Positions 8,901-14,206 of a DNA stretch of 64,000 nucleotides are shown one piece after another. Position 1 is the stretch's first letter; the number at the start of each line of letters is the position of its first letter. The position numbers and the translations under genes were made by a program. This DNA comes from Deltaproteobacteria bacterium (GTDB lineage Bacteria; Desulfobacterota; Desulfuromonadia; Desulfuromonadales; BM103): contig JAGXHL010000092.1 in the NCBI GenBank assembly GCA_024636215.1, forward strand, positions 62,001 through 126,000, written 5' to 3'. The notes beneath the pieces are model-generated. The model searched no databases, was not told the origin of the DNA, and saw only the letters and a list, made by a program, of their open reading frames with translations.

Positions 8901-9649
8901 TAACCACCCGCACCGGCAGCACCAGTCCCGTTTCTACCGACACCACCGCCGCCGCCACCGCCGTAATTGTTGCCTATAACCCCGACAGCATTGTTGCCTG
9001 CACCGCCAGCGCCGCCTGCACCGGCTGTTCCATCGCCTGTGCCTGCGGCTCCTACAGTAGCTCCCGTACCACCATTTCCACCTGCACCTGTTGTCCCGGC
9101 TCCTCCACCACCTGCTCCGGCATTCCCTCCAGCACCCGTTCCTCCATCTCCACCGTTAAAGTTGGCCAGTGCCCCTGTACCACCGGTACCACCAGTTCCA
9201 CCTGCACCTGAAGGACCAGCACCACCGCCACCGCCGCCGATAGCGATAACGGCCGGTGTGGTTGTATCAAAAATCGTATCGCCACCTTTTGTGCCAGTGA
9301 CGCCAGCAGTTCCGCCAACTCCGACTTGATAGTTATATGTATTACCTTCAGTAACGGAAACCGTATCTTTGCGATATTCTCCACCACCGCCACCACCACC
9401 TTCTTCACCGTTTGTCGTGGTAGATGGCCCACCACCGCCACCACCCCCCCCCCAGGCCTCAACGGTGACCGAAGTCACACCGGCAGGGCAGATCCAGAAA
9501 CCTGATGCCGTGAATTGCTCGGTAACCGCAAAAACTGGTGATGATGAAAGCAGAACTAAGCCGAGCGACAAAACAGCGCTGACAACCAACGTCATAAACG
9601 GCTTCTTATTTACCTTGGGAGCATTACCGTATCCCGAAAGAATCTCCAT
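2981..9649 (-). CDS. Giant exported 29-heme-motif c-type cytochrome
   Basis: About 2,220 residues. A signal peptide ends near Ala45 (numbered from the ATG at 9661). It is followed by a glycine-rich region (~70-255), two long near-identical repeats around DLSDPDGDTVKLQIDYTGDN with a fibronectin III-like domain between them, a Big_5/Ig-like domain and a cadherin-like domain (to ~800). Heme motifs run from ~831 to ~2150: 23 CxxCH, five CxxxxCH and one CxxxCH. Hemes 9-23 are arranged as five tandem CxxxxCH-CxxCH-CxxCH triplets, the type seen in Geobacter CxxxxCH/CxxCH proteins. It is probably an outer-surface or extracellular electron carrier. A GAGG site lies 6 bases before the ATG at 9649, while the ATG at 9661 has no site before it, so the shorter start is preferred. 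A GEMM riboswitch upstream on the same strand probably controls it. Confidence 0.9.
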   Translation of the reverse strand: MEILSGYGNAPKVNKKPFMTLVVSAVLSLGLVLLSSSPVFAVTEQFTASGFWICPAGVTSVTVEAWGGGGGGGGPSTTTNGEEGGGGGGGEYRKDTVSVTEGNTYNYQVGVGGTAGVTGTKGGDTIFDTTTPAVIAIGGGGGGAGPSGAGGTGGTGGTGALANFNGGDGGTGAGGNAGAGGGGAGTTGAGGNGGTGATVGAAGTGDGTAGAGGAGGAGNNAVGVIGNNYGGGGGGGVGRNGTGAAGAGGYLRLTYTAANSPPAVPTNPTQYQSDGTTVIGVGGYATSTTVVFEGDLSDPDGDTVKLQIDYTGDNVSDCESTLVPSGSINAQVTCAGLTDGTGYDWQYRAVDGNSAASVWTAFDAAATDFTVDATAPTDGTLTATSGDSLVDLSWTAATDATSGVALYDLRFDTAGAVAGCVSGTSLYSGALTTFSHIGLTNGTTYYYRVCATDNAGNLSAGATASATPSAGNTAPNVPTNPAQYESDGTTAVNVGGYSTTTTLVFEADLSDPDGDTVKLQIDYTGDNASDCESALVASGSTNVQVTCTGLTDGNGYDWQYRSEDSNAANSVWTAFNVATPDFTVDATAPSVSSTVPTNSATGVALNSNVTINFSENIECTTVNTTNITSDSPGWTFSSCSAAQAIFTTSGQTNTTTYNVNVTTSITDQAGNALSAAYPFSYTTVAVGNTPPTDITLSPNQVADGTDTTGGFAMTLAAVDPDAGETFTFSKTGAGADQAKFTITGSTLTLTDGVISYNTPGDANADRIYEVEVQVVDSAANTYAETLQVTIIPAYNPMIHSSLSTGSTKWSAEGGWGIAGGKYGEFTCATCHARKTGNIKRVKTAIAAPNGTDQFPIEADLSPPAAISFLDSRDSSSDFGDDVNRGGDPTQSDMICEVCHSQNLFHNYDVANNTGGTAHANQQDCMACHPHSQGFKGAGCDGCHGNPPITSDIDGSTNTGLVHTPSATGATDPASPGGHGVHANTLGMNCNTCHQGNTMPTVSNTIQMGVTINSSNWSAFGDSVTTATLNVPQDANLTNGYSYISSSAGTTVTKQNINNPNCTIYCHGDWAGNGGQTVTDWTGGAAMTDDCNDCHGGAAATPPTAGSHQTHAGNGAGDLALACDKCHPSYLDTTHLDGDVAWALDTTDSMIGALATYRGTASGTTGGKAPSAAYGNCSSTYCHGAGTPTWGGIVNCGDCHAVNNTLPGSHPTHYGQAASGDTASAAKVTGDTGTYVYQCGSCHDSVPHAEGNKDVAINLTWDTNGATGNWNSGTATCVSTYCHSDGAGGAGNVNPVWATTIMSCGSCHNAEPATGDHGKHVANATYNISCAECHNVTTTDGTTINDKDQHVDKGVDVDISATYDGNGATANWNGTSCAAVSCHSDGKATPTYDTVAAGSGPANCTFCHGGAGGSNGGAGNALSASHTVHTGTNGTTQFAYTCDDCHVQTASNNSTISSYANHVNKARDVAVAAVNGGAGTIGGDFSADRCATTDCHGSTTPTWTAGGTTGDCSLCHGMAANVTDGRDTNGDTAATDAQVGAHVVHLNNAVYDIGTVSCDDCHIDPNATAGSYMAKVNTAGHMNGTAGLTWSTLAQTGGMSPSYSVGACSNTYCHNPAASTVLNAANAGTTTSPSWTGGWDNADKDAPTCGVCHDAPPGTSSYDHSALTIASDCSGCHGHNGRGGTHLDGILDASGDCTSCHGGATPAAGVSVNSSHVYLTKADAATGPSAAVACEACHPGNTVGLMHAKDGNANVVLIPNNTSVGISYINGTNGYSGDNGIVLGGDNTVGITEAEICWECHSRAANNVSEWGQNNGSFGLSYNYGSLSNNVASSGGWYSNVNVGSEAGATWGSAVADFSYKQGAIKSTHSANTSGTAAVSGTAYSIGGMSEELDAVADIRCSYCHDVHNGTNGNGLTAGAPFIRGTWKGNPYKEDGAPRLSHAGSYTSQGGIYGPVPRGSASTTNNAGLGGYWIDQNSGNPNNGETLDSTAGLCKLCHSQGYSTDADIVNNMDYTASELLWVGTNGHGAAVIGGNGSFAANIFTYAGRGGTGTPSTNTSANTRNVQMGRAAETNRGYTYRGNGDGGYGYWPQLVGARPYAFQDYAWGANADNATAPTISAGTTALPFDTTSATPVANYHTFNCGKCHNPHASRLPKLMITNCLDTNHNTWQDHGSASVDAASGERASNWNTAQNCHRRGPAEAAGEGGSGTAWGAGWNKVTPW
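9444..9453 (-). repeat. G10 homopolymer inside the cytochrome coding region
   Basis: Ten consecutive C on the plus strand read as ten G in the cytochrome gene, encoding part of a run of eight glycines (about residues 71-78) just after the signal peptide. Such a tract is prone to strand slippage; gain or loss of one base would shift the frame and abolish the heme domain. Confidence 0.85.
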
Positions 9650-9708
9650 CATGAACCTCATTTATGATGCGAAAATTTGCAAAACATTAAATTTGCATTC
9701 ATTAACAA

Positions 9709-10097
9709 TCAGGGCAACGCCTGTTTTTCCATTTCAACCGTTCTCTCAGCCAGGTGACCACTGAAACCACTCGATTCGTCCTGCCCCATTACCCTGGCGA
9801 GTTTTTCAACCAGCTGCTCCCCCTTGTTGGTCAAATAAACCGCCAGCTGATAAAGATTTTCCGGAGCATGGTCGGTTTCGAGCAGTCCGTTGCCTTTTCT
9901 GTAACATCGCCCCCATTTCTGTCACAATACTGTGGCATCAGCTTGACATTGCGACTTACGGTTCCGAGCGACATATCGAGCACCTTGCAGAGTACCGGCC
10001 AAAACACCGGAGACCAGCCCTACATCCGGCCATTTGCCGTAATCTTTATCGTTTGACAACCGCCACTGGCGCAAGCCTGTTTGACTATCTCCAGCAT
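9709..10097 (-). pseudogene. Decayed MarR-family regulator gene
   Basis: Two minus-strand frames together give a MarR-type winged-helix protein. One contains a recognition helix (LDMSLGTVSRNVKLM, about 9920-9975). After a frameshift near 9900 the other continues KGNGLLETDHAPEN, AVYLTNKGEQLVEKL to a stop at 9709. Upstream, the frame starting from the ATG at 10097 is interrupted by TAG. At least one stop and one frameshift mean no intact regulator is made. The relic lies between the riboswitch terminator and the cytochrome, so it is now part of the cytochrome's leader region. Confidence 0.65.
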
Positions 10098-10146
10098 AAA
10101 AAAAGGCCCGCTTCCAGTTGAGGAAAGTGGACCATTTATGAGGGCC
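10098..10146 (-). terminator. Intrinsic terminator, riboswitch expression platform
   Basis: On the minus strand GGCCC (10146-10142) pairs with GGGCC (10109-10105), with an inner CTTTCC/GGAAG stem, followed directly by seven T (10104-10098). It begins 2 bp after the GEMM aptamer and overlaps the bases following its closing stem. Ligand binding could therefore switch transcription termination ahead of the cytochrome gene. The direction of switching (on or off) cannot be read by eye. Confidence 0.8.
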
Positions 10147-10147
10147 G

Positions 10148-10241
10148 TGACTTTCGATAACCGGCTGCCCTCTTCCCCCGACGGAGGGCCCATGGCTTTG
10201 CGTCACCGGGTTTCCCCGGTTTTGCCTTTTCATTGTTGTCA
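10148..10241 (-). promoter_or_regulatory. GEMM-I cyclic-dinucleotide riboswitch
   Basis: The minus strand carries the hallmark order of the GEMM (c-di-GMP-I) aptamer. It has AAAAGGCAAAACC, a GGG-GAAA-CCC tetraloop hairpin, then GGTGACGCAAAGCC (tetraloop-receptor strand). A second hairpin follows with arms GCCCTC/GAGGGC, then AGCCGGTTATCG. A TGAC/GTCA closing stem (10241-10238 with 10151-10148) brackets it. GEMM switches commonly precede cytochrome, pilus and motility genes in Geobacter-type bacteria. The ligand may be c-di-GMP or, as in the GEMM-Ib subgroup, cGAMP; this cannot be decided safely without an alignment. A terminator follows immediately. The downstream target is the giant cytochrome at 9649-2981. 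Confidence 0.88.
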
Positions 10242-10482
10242 GCGTATGTGGGCAGGTTGTCACTGCATGCCATTAACCTGCCGGTATAAATCAAAAAATC
10301 AACACACTATGACCTACTGATAGCAACAAGCATTCCAAAACTACTGGATTTATTAATGAACAATCCCGCAGCAAGTTCCGAACGATCAGCCATCCCTTTA
10401 CATTGAACGGAGCGTTTCCACCAAGAGACTCTCATTCTTAATCGGGATTGCCCTTTGCCACATCTTTGCTAGGCTTGATGTT

Positions 10483-11079
10483 ATGAATACTCTTGAAGTC
10501 TTTTTCGACTACATCTGACCCTGGTGCTACTTCGGTGCCGTGCGTACCGAGAAACTGCGCGAAGAGTTCGACCTCGACATCCGTTGGAGCGTGTTTCCTC
10601 TCCACCCGGAGACTCCCGATGAAGGCCAGTCGCTGGAAGAACTTTTTGCCGGGCGCTACGACATAGAGGCTTTAATGCAGCGCTGCAAACAGGTTGCCGC
10701 AGAACTGAACCTGCCCTTTGGCGAGCGCACCCATACCTACAACAGCCGACGCGCCCAGGAGCTGGGCAAATGGGCCGAAGAGCAGGGTGCTGGTGAAGCC
10801 TTTCACAAAGCGGTCTATCGGGCCTATTACGTTGATGGCTGCAACATCGCCTTGCCCAACCAACTTGCGGGCATCGCAGAATCTGTCGGCCTTGATCCTG
10901 ACCTCGCCCTTGCGACCCTTGACAAGCAGAGCCATGCTGCACAAGTTGATAACGATTGGCGACGGGCGAGAGAAATCGGTATCACGTCGATCCCCACAAT
11001 CGTTTACCAACAGCATGCCCTGGTCGGTTTTCACCCTTATGCTGATTACCGCAGCTTGATAGACTCATCAACAGTATAG
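10483..11079 (+). CDS. DsbA/FrnE-family oxidoreductase, apparent selenoprotein
   Basis: From the ATG at 10483 the reading is MNTLEVFFDYI-TGA-PWCYFG. FrnE-like DsbA proteins have CPWC here, so TGA (10516-10518, codon 12) replaces the first catalytic cysteine and is probably read as selenocysteine, giving a Sec-Pro-Trp-Cys active site. After the TGA the frame stays open to 11079 (198 residues in total) with good FrnE-family sequence: RWSVFPLHPETP, a helical insert, and the cis-Pro segment GITSIPTIV at ~165-173. A hairpin 11 bases after the TGA fits a bacterial SECIS element. An automatic caller would start at GTG 10540 and lose the active site. It lies 30 bp before a membrane-protein gene on the same strand. 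It is probably a cytoplasmic thiol/disulfide oxidoreductase. Confidence 0.85.
10530..10551 (+). promoter_or_regulatory. Predicted SECIS hairpin of the DsbA-like selenoprotein
   Basis: CTTCGGTGC (10530-10538) pairs with GTACCGAG (10544-10551), leaving one bulged U on the 5' side and a small CGUGC loop. It starts 11 bases after the TGA. A bulged U and a G-U in the apical loop at this distance match the features that SelB recognises in the E. coli fdhF SECIS. Confidence 0.65.
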
Positions 11080-11109
11080 CGATTACCTTCTTAAAGCCGG
11101 ACCAAGCTA

Positions 11110-11844
11110 ATGGACGATCAACCACAGAGCACGCCCGCATCACAGCCGCCCCGCATGCAGGGACAACCAACCCAACATAGCTGGCTGAAAGTCCTCGGTA
11201 TTACTGTGGTGGCCTGTATCGTATCAACGCTGGTTGCCCTCGCTGCCGTCTACCTTTATCTCTTTCCGGGCGCCTTCAAACCAGTCACCCTGAGCTCTGG
11301 CGAGGAGCAGGTTCTGGAGCAGAAGCTTGAGCGCCTTGACGCCGTGCAGAGATCTCCGGTTCTGCACAAAAACAGGAATCAACCAGGAGAGGCTTCAGGA
11401 TCTGTTCAAGAGAATGGCATGCAACCTGAGCGTTACAGCGAAGCCGACGCCGACCGGGAAATCATTCTCACCGAGCGTGAGCTGAATGCCCTGCTGGCAA
11501 TGAATACCGACCTGGCCAGCAAACTCGCCATCGACCTGTCCCAGGACCTCGCCAGCGCCAAGGTATTGATCTCTCTTGATGAGGATTTCCCGATCCTCGG
11601 CGGCAAAACCCTCAGGGCCAGTGCCGGGCTGGAGCTTGCCTATAAAAATGCCAGACCGATCGTCGTACTACGGGGTATCAGCCTCTGGGGCGTACCGATC
11701 CCGAACGCCTGGCTCGGCAACCTGAAAAATGTCGATCTGGTACAGGAGTTCGGTCACGAAAAAGGTTTTTGGGCGGCTTTTGCCGACGGCGTTGATGAAA
11801 TCGAGGTCAGCGAAGGGCAACTACGCGTTAAGTTGAAGGAATAG
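11110..11844 (+). CDS. Single-pass membrane protein of unknown function
   Basis: 244 residues: a Pro/Gln-rich cytoplasmic N-terminus (1-25), one transmembrane helix (~27-53, LGITVVACIVSTLVALAAVY), then a large soluble domain presumably in the periplasm. The soluble part has a charged linker (~70-115) and a compact C-terminal domain (~118-244) with beta-strand character (LTERELNALL, AKVLISLDEDFP, RPIVVLRGISLWGVPIP). I have seen similar proteins in delta-type proteobacteria without a proven role. It may be a lipid-binding-like envelope domain, but that is a guess. It follows the selenoprotein gene by 30 bp and may be cotranscribed. Confidence 0.7.
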   Translation: MDDQPQSTPASQPPRMQGQPTQHSWLKVLGITVVACIVSTLVALAAVYLYLFPGAFKPVTLSSGEEQVLEQKLERLDAVQRSPVLHKNRNQPGEASGSVQENGMQPERYSEADADREIILTERELNALLAMNTDLASKLAIDLSQDLASAKVLISLDEDFPILGGKTLRASAGLELAYKNARPIVVLRGISLWGVPIPNAWLGNLKNVDLVQEFGHEKGFWAAFADGVDEIEVSEGQLRVKLKE

Positions 11845-11877
11845 GCCGGGGCTGGGGGCTAGGGACGCGAAAGTTGT

Positions 11878-12288
11878 TTAGAATGACGCGAAGATGCGCG
11901 CTGTTGAACGACCCGGGGCCTGCAGGTCCAGATCAAGGAAGTAACCGAAAGGGGTCTGCCAGACCTCGTACCCTGAACCGCGAAGACGCTCCGCAGCACG
12001 CTCCAGCAAGGCCTTGGTGAATTCCGGCGAGGCTTTTGTTTCTGCCAGATGTGAAAAAGTGTGTATCACAATCCGTTGTGTGTCGTTCTTGCGCGCCGCC
12101 CACTTGAGGTTTTTTACCAGCTTCTTTTCAACCCCTGCGGCATTCTCCTCATCGAAGCCCTCGGCGTGAATCAAACCAACTACCGCAGCCTTGATTTCTC
12201 CAGGCTCATCGCAATCAGGTTCTGCATCGAGGGTTTTAACCGCAGGGCTGTATGCGAACCGATCTGTGTAAATCATTAAAAGTTTCAT
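11878..12288 (-). CDS. Free-standing archaeal-type Thr-tRNA editing domain
   Basis: 136 residues resembling the N-terminal editing domain of archaeal threonyl-tRNA synthetases (tRNA-Thr_ED family, D-aminoacyl-tRNA deacylase fold): MKLLMIYTDRFAY at the start, a V-I-H-T-F-S-H-L-A motif in the middle (~80-88) and Q-T-P-F-G-Y-F near the C-terminus. In archaea this domain removes serine from mis-charged tRNA-Thr. Here it has no synthetase attached, so it could act in trans or on another substrate. It is convergent with the upstream membrane-protein gene and has only a weak ribosome binding site. Family membership is fairly secure; its role in a bacterium is not. Confidence 0.7.
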   Translation of the reverse strand: MKLLMIYTDRFAYSPAVKTLDAEPDCDEPGEIKAAVVGLIHAEGFDEENAAGVEKKLVKNLKWAARKNDTQRIVIHTFSHLAETKASPEFTKALLERAAERLRGSGYEVWQTPFGYFLDLDLQAPGRSTARIFASF

Positions 12289-12438
12289 TCTTCACTAGTA
12301 TCAAGCTCAATCAGGTAAGACAAGAAAAGAGTGCAAATTAAACCTCTAGCTGAATAATTCAGCAAACTTAACTTGACGTCTAAGCAGCAAGTGATAGTCT
12401 TGGAAATACATTAACTCGAGTCTTTAAGGAGAACTGAT

Positions 12439-12588
12439 ATGAAAAAGCTTATTCTTGTGTTGGTCGTCTTTATGGTCGCTTCACTATCAGCCTGCGCACC
12501 CATGGGTGGTGGCGGGGAGGACGTTAAGGTCAAATGCCCGGCATGCGGTCATGAATTCTCAATGGACAAAAAAGATACCGGCAGTTAA
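12439..12588 (+). CDS. Tiny lipoprotein with a zinc-ribbon-like CPACGHEF motif
   Basis: A 49-residue product. Residues 1-19 form a lipoprotein signal peptide with Leu-Ser-Ala-Cys (lipidated Cys19), followed by a short Gly-rich linker and CPACGHEF (~33-40), half of a zinc-ribbon knuckle, then a Lys/Asp tail. A good AAGGAGAACTGAT ribosome binding site precedes the ATG, which supports it as a real gene despite its size. The two Cys of CPAC could bind metal, perhaps by dimerising. Function unknown. Confidence 0.75.
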   Translation: MKKLILVLVVFMVASLSACAPMGGGGEDVKVKCPACGHEFSMDKKDTGS

Positions 12589-12610
12589 ATCGCAGAGCAA
12601 TCACTTAACT

Positions 12611-12790
12611 GGTTTTCGTCCGGAAACGGTTTTTTCCGCCGATGCTGCGTCAATCTGCGGGCTGGCTTGTGGGGCGTACTGATGTACGCCTCCGCGCCAG
12701 CCCTTGATTTTCCTTGCCTCGATCAAAAATCCCTCGTTTCCAGATCGAAAACTTCACTGTGTCCAATCCTGAGCTTCCGGATGGACACTA
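12611..12790 (-). repeat. Structured dispersed repeat, copy A
   Basis: Copy A of a ~140-180 bp element; the other long copies are at 34949-35090 and 57861-58033. In the element's orientation (minus strand) it starts with a hairpin AGTGTCCATCCGGAA...TTGGACACAG, then TTTTCGATCTGGAAACG, and ends CGTTTCCGGACGAAAA, so the ~140-bp core has near-perfect terminal inverted repeats. In the middle is an 8-bp perfect stem GGGCTGGC/GCCAGCCC (12659-12666 with 12696-12703) enclosing a conserved GCGGAG/CACAA internal loop and a GCGTAC/GTACGC hairpin. Confidence 0.8.
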
Positions 12791-12803
12791 ACTTCATCTG
12801 AGC

Positions 12804-12854
12804 AACAAAACACACGACACCCTATCGCAAGGTGGGGCTGTCGTGTGTTTTTGT
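12804..12854 (+). terminator. Probable bidirectional terminator
   Basis: AACACACGACA pairs with TGTCGTGTGTT across a ~20-base inner segment, with A-rich sequence before and TTTTTG after. It could end transcription from the tiny lipoprotein gene, or from the minus strand. Confidence 0.6.
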
Positions 12855-13172
12855 TCCGAGAAATTAAGAGTTATTGCAAGTGTGATTATTTCTTTCCAGT
12901 AAACCCAAAATGCTTGACAGTCAACCCTCTCTTTAACAAAAACCCCGCTTCAATTATTTAAATCGTATTTTGGCCAACCTGAAGACCCCAAAGCAATGTA
13001 AGAATATAACAGGAGAGGATTACTCTACAAAATGATGGCCACCAGGATTTACTCAGACGGTTTTTTCTTTTAAGTCAGGGCTTTATTGGGAAGGGAGCTT
13101 TTATTTTATGATGAACTCTGTGCACTTTGCCCTGACCCCCAACCCAGCATTCGGATAGCGCGCCGTTTTATA
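12855..13172. other. No gene recognised
   Basis: About 320 bp between the terminator and the acetyltransferase. I see no supported coding region. AT-rich stretches around 12940-12970 could hold a promoter, but I cannot assign one. Confidence 0.4.
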
Positions 13173-13652
13173 ATGAAAACAACTATGGAAATCCGTCCCT
13201 ACTGCCCTGACGATCTTGACGCCGTCGTGGCCTGTTTCAATCGTTCTGTCCGTACCATTGGGGCGCGCTTTTATACACCCAAACAGATTGAGGCATGGGC
13301 GCCAGTCTCACCGGACTTGGCGGCTTGGTCTCATCACCTTGATACTGGTGGGATTTTCCTTGCGAAATGTAATAACGAACTTGCAGGATTTGTCCGTGTC
13401 GAAAAAACAGGTATGGTGGACCTCCTGTTTGTTAACCCTCAGTTCGAGCGCAGAGGGATTGGAAAGGCTCTTATAGACAAAGCATGCACTTGGGCCAGAA
13501 AGTCCGGTGCATCGAAGATATTCTCTGACGTAAGCCTTGCGGCTCGCCCTCTTTTTGAGGCGATGGGATTTCAGGTTGTGGAGGAACAAACTGTTGAGCG
13601 CGGAGGTGTTCTTTTTCAGAATTATCGTATGATTCTCAAAGACTCCAGTTAA
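13173..13652 (+). CDS. GNAT-family N-acetyltransferase
   Basis: 159 residues from the ATG at 13173 (a second ATG at 13185 is possible). The N-terminal IRPYCPDDLDAVVACF is the usual GNAT strand-helix start. V-D-L-L-F-V-N-P-Q-F-E-R-R-G-I-G-K-A-L (~85-103) contains the acetyl-CoA pyrophosphate-binding R-R-x-G-x-G/A loop. The C-terminal LFEAMGFQVVEEQTV matches the alpha4-beta6 end of the fold. It would transfer an acetyl group from acetyl-CoA to an amine; the substrate cannot be inferred. It is a single gene with no clear ribosome binding site, so the start is uncertain. The in-frame extension back to 13086 needs TTG and lacks family similarity. Confidence 0.85.
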   Translation: MKTTMEIRPYCPDDLDAVVACFNRSVRTIGARFYTPKQIEAWAPVSPDLAAWSHHLDTGGIFLAKCNNELAGFVRVEKTGMVDLLFVNPQFERRGIGKALIDKACTWARKSGASKIFSDVSLAARPLFEAMGFQVVEEQTVERGGVLFQNYRMILKDSS

Positions 13653-13904
13653 TCGAAGAGGGTAAATTTGTCTGGTGGAGGGAGTCTTCCCTTTTCCCGC
13701 GTCTGGCCACAAACCATCATAGTGTCCTGGTGCCCCTCTCCAACCGGAGACTCACCCCCGTTTCGATAGCCTAACACATGGAAAGGCTTGGACTCTTCGC
13801 CCATCTCATCCCCTCCGAAAATGCCAGCGGGAGTGGAGAATTATCCTTGCAATTCCACCTCGGCCGTGATAGAAATATCGGCCGGATTCAAGAGGAATCA
13901 GTGT

Positions 13905-13981
<77 letters not shown>

Positions 13982-13998
13982 TTTTCCGAGTTTATTGA

Positions 13999-14033
13999 AA
14001 AGCGACCCTTTGCGGTCGCTTTCTCAGTTTTTA
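13999..14033 (+). terminator. Terminator after tRNA-Pro
   Basis: AAGCGACC (14000-14007) pairs with GGTCGCTT (14014-14021), followed by TCTCAGTTTTT. It lies 18 bp after the tRNA. Confidence 0.75.
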
Positions 14034-14042
14034 GCCATAGGT

Positions 14043-14106
14043 CGCGGCGTAGTGCACCTGCTTCGGGAGCAGGGGGTCGCAAGTTCGAATCTTGTCATCC
14101 CGACCA
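14043..14106 (+). pseudogene. Truncated tRNA-Pro (CGG) lacking the D-arm
   Basis: The anticodon arm (CCTGC-TTCGGGA-GCAGG, anticodon CGG), variable loop, T-arm (GCAAG-TTCGAAT-CTTGT) and ACCA end are intact. The 5' part reads GCGTAGTGCACC, where the neighbouring functional tRNA has GCGTAG-CGCAGCCTGGTAG-CGCACC. About 13 nt, exactly between two GTAG direct repeats, are missing, which removes the D-arm. The acceptor stem also has two mismatches. It is 61 bp after the intact tRNA-Pro, whose 3' half differs, so it is a decayed second tRNA gene rather than a fresh copy. Confidence 0.8.
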
Positions 14107-14116
14107 GTATTTACAT

Positions 14117-14152
14117 GAGGGCGACCTTCCCGAGGTCGCTCTTAGTTTTTTG
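14117..14152 (+). terminator. Terminator after the truncated tRNA
   Basis: AGGGCGACC (14118-14126) pairs with GGTCGCTCT (14134-14142), followed by a TTTTTT tract. The segment from this hairpin to ~14206 is partly repeated at 20945-21021. Confidence 0.7.
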
Positions 14153-14206
14153 CTCCTCCGTTCCTCCTCCGGTCCGAAGTCTCCTTCCAAGTGACAATTT
14201 GGGTAG

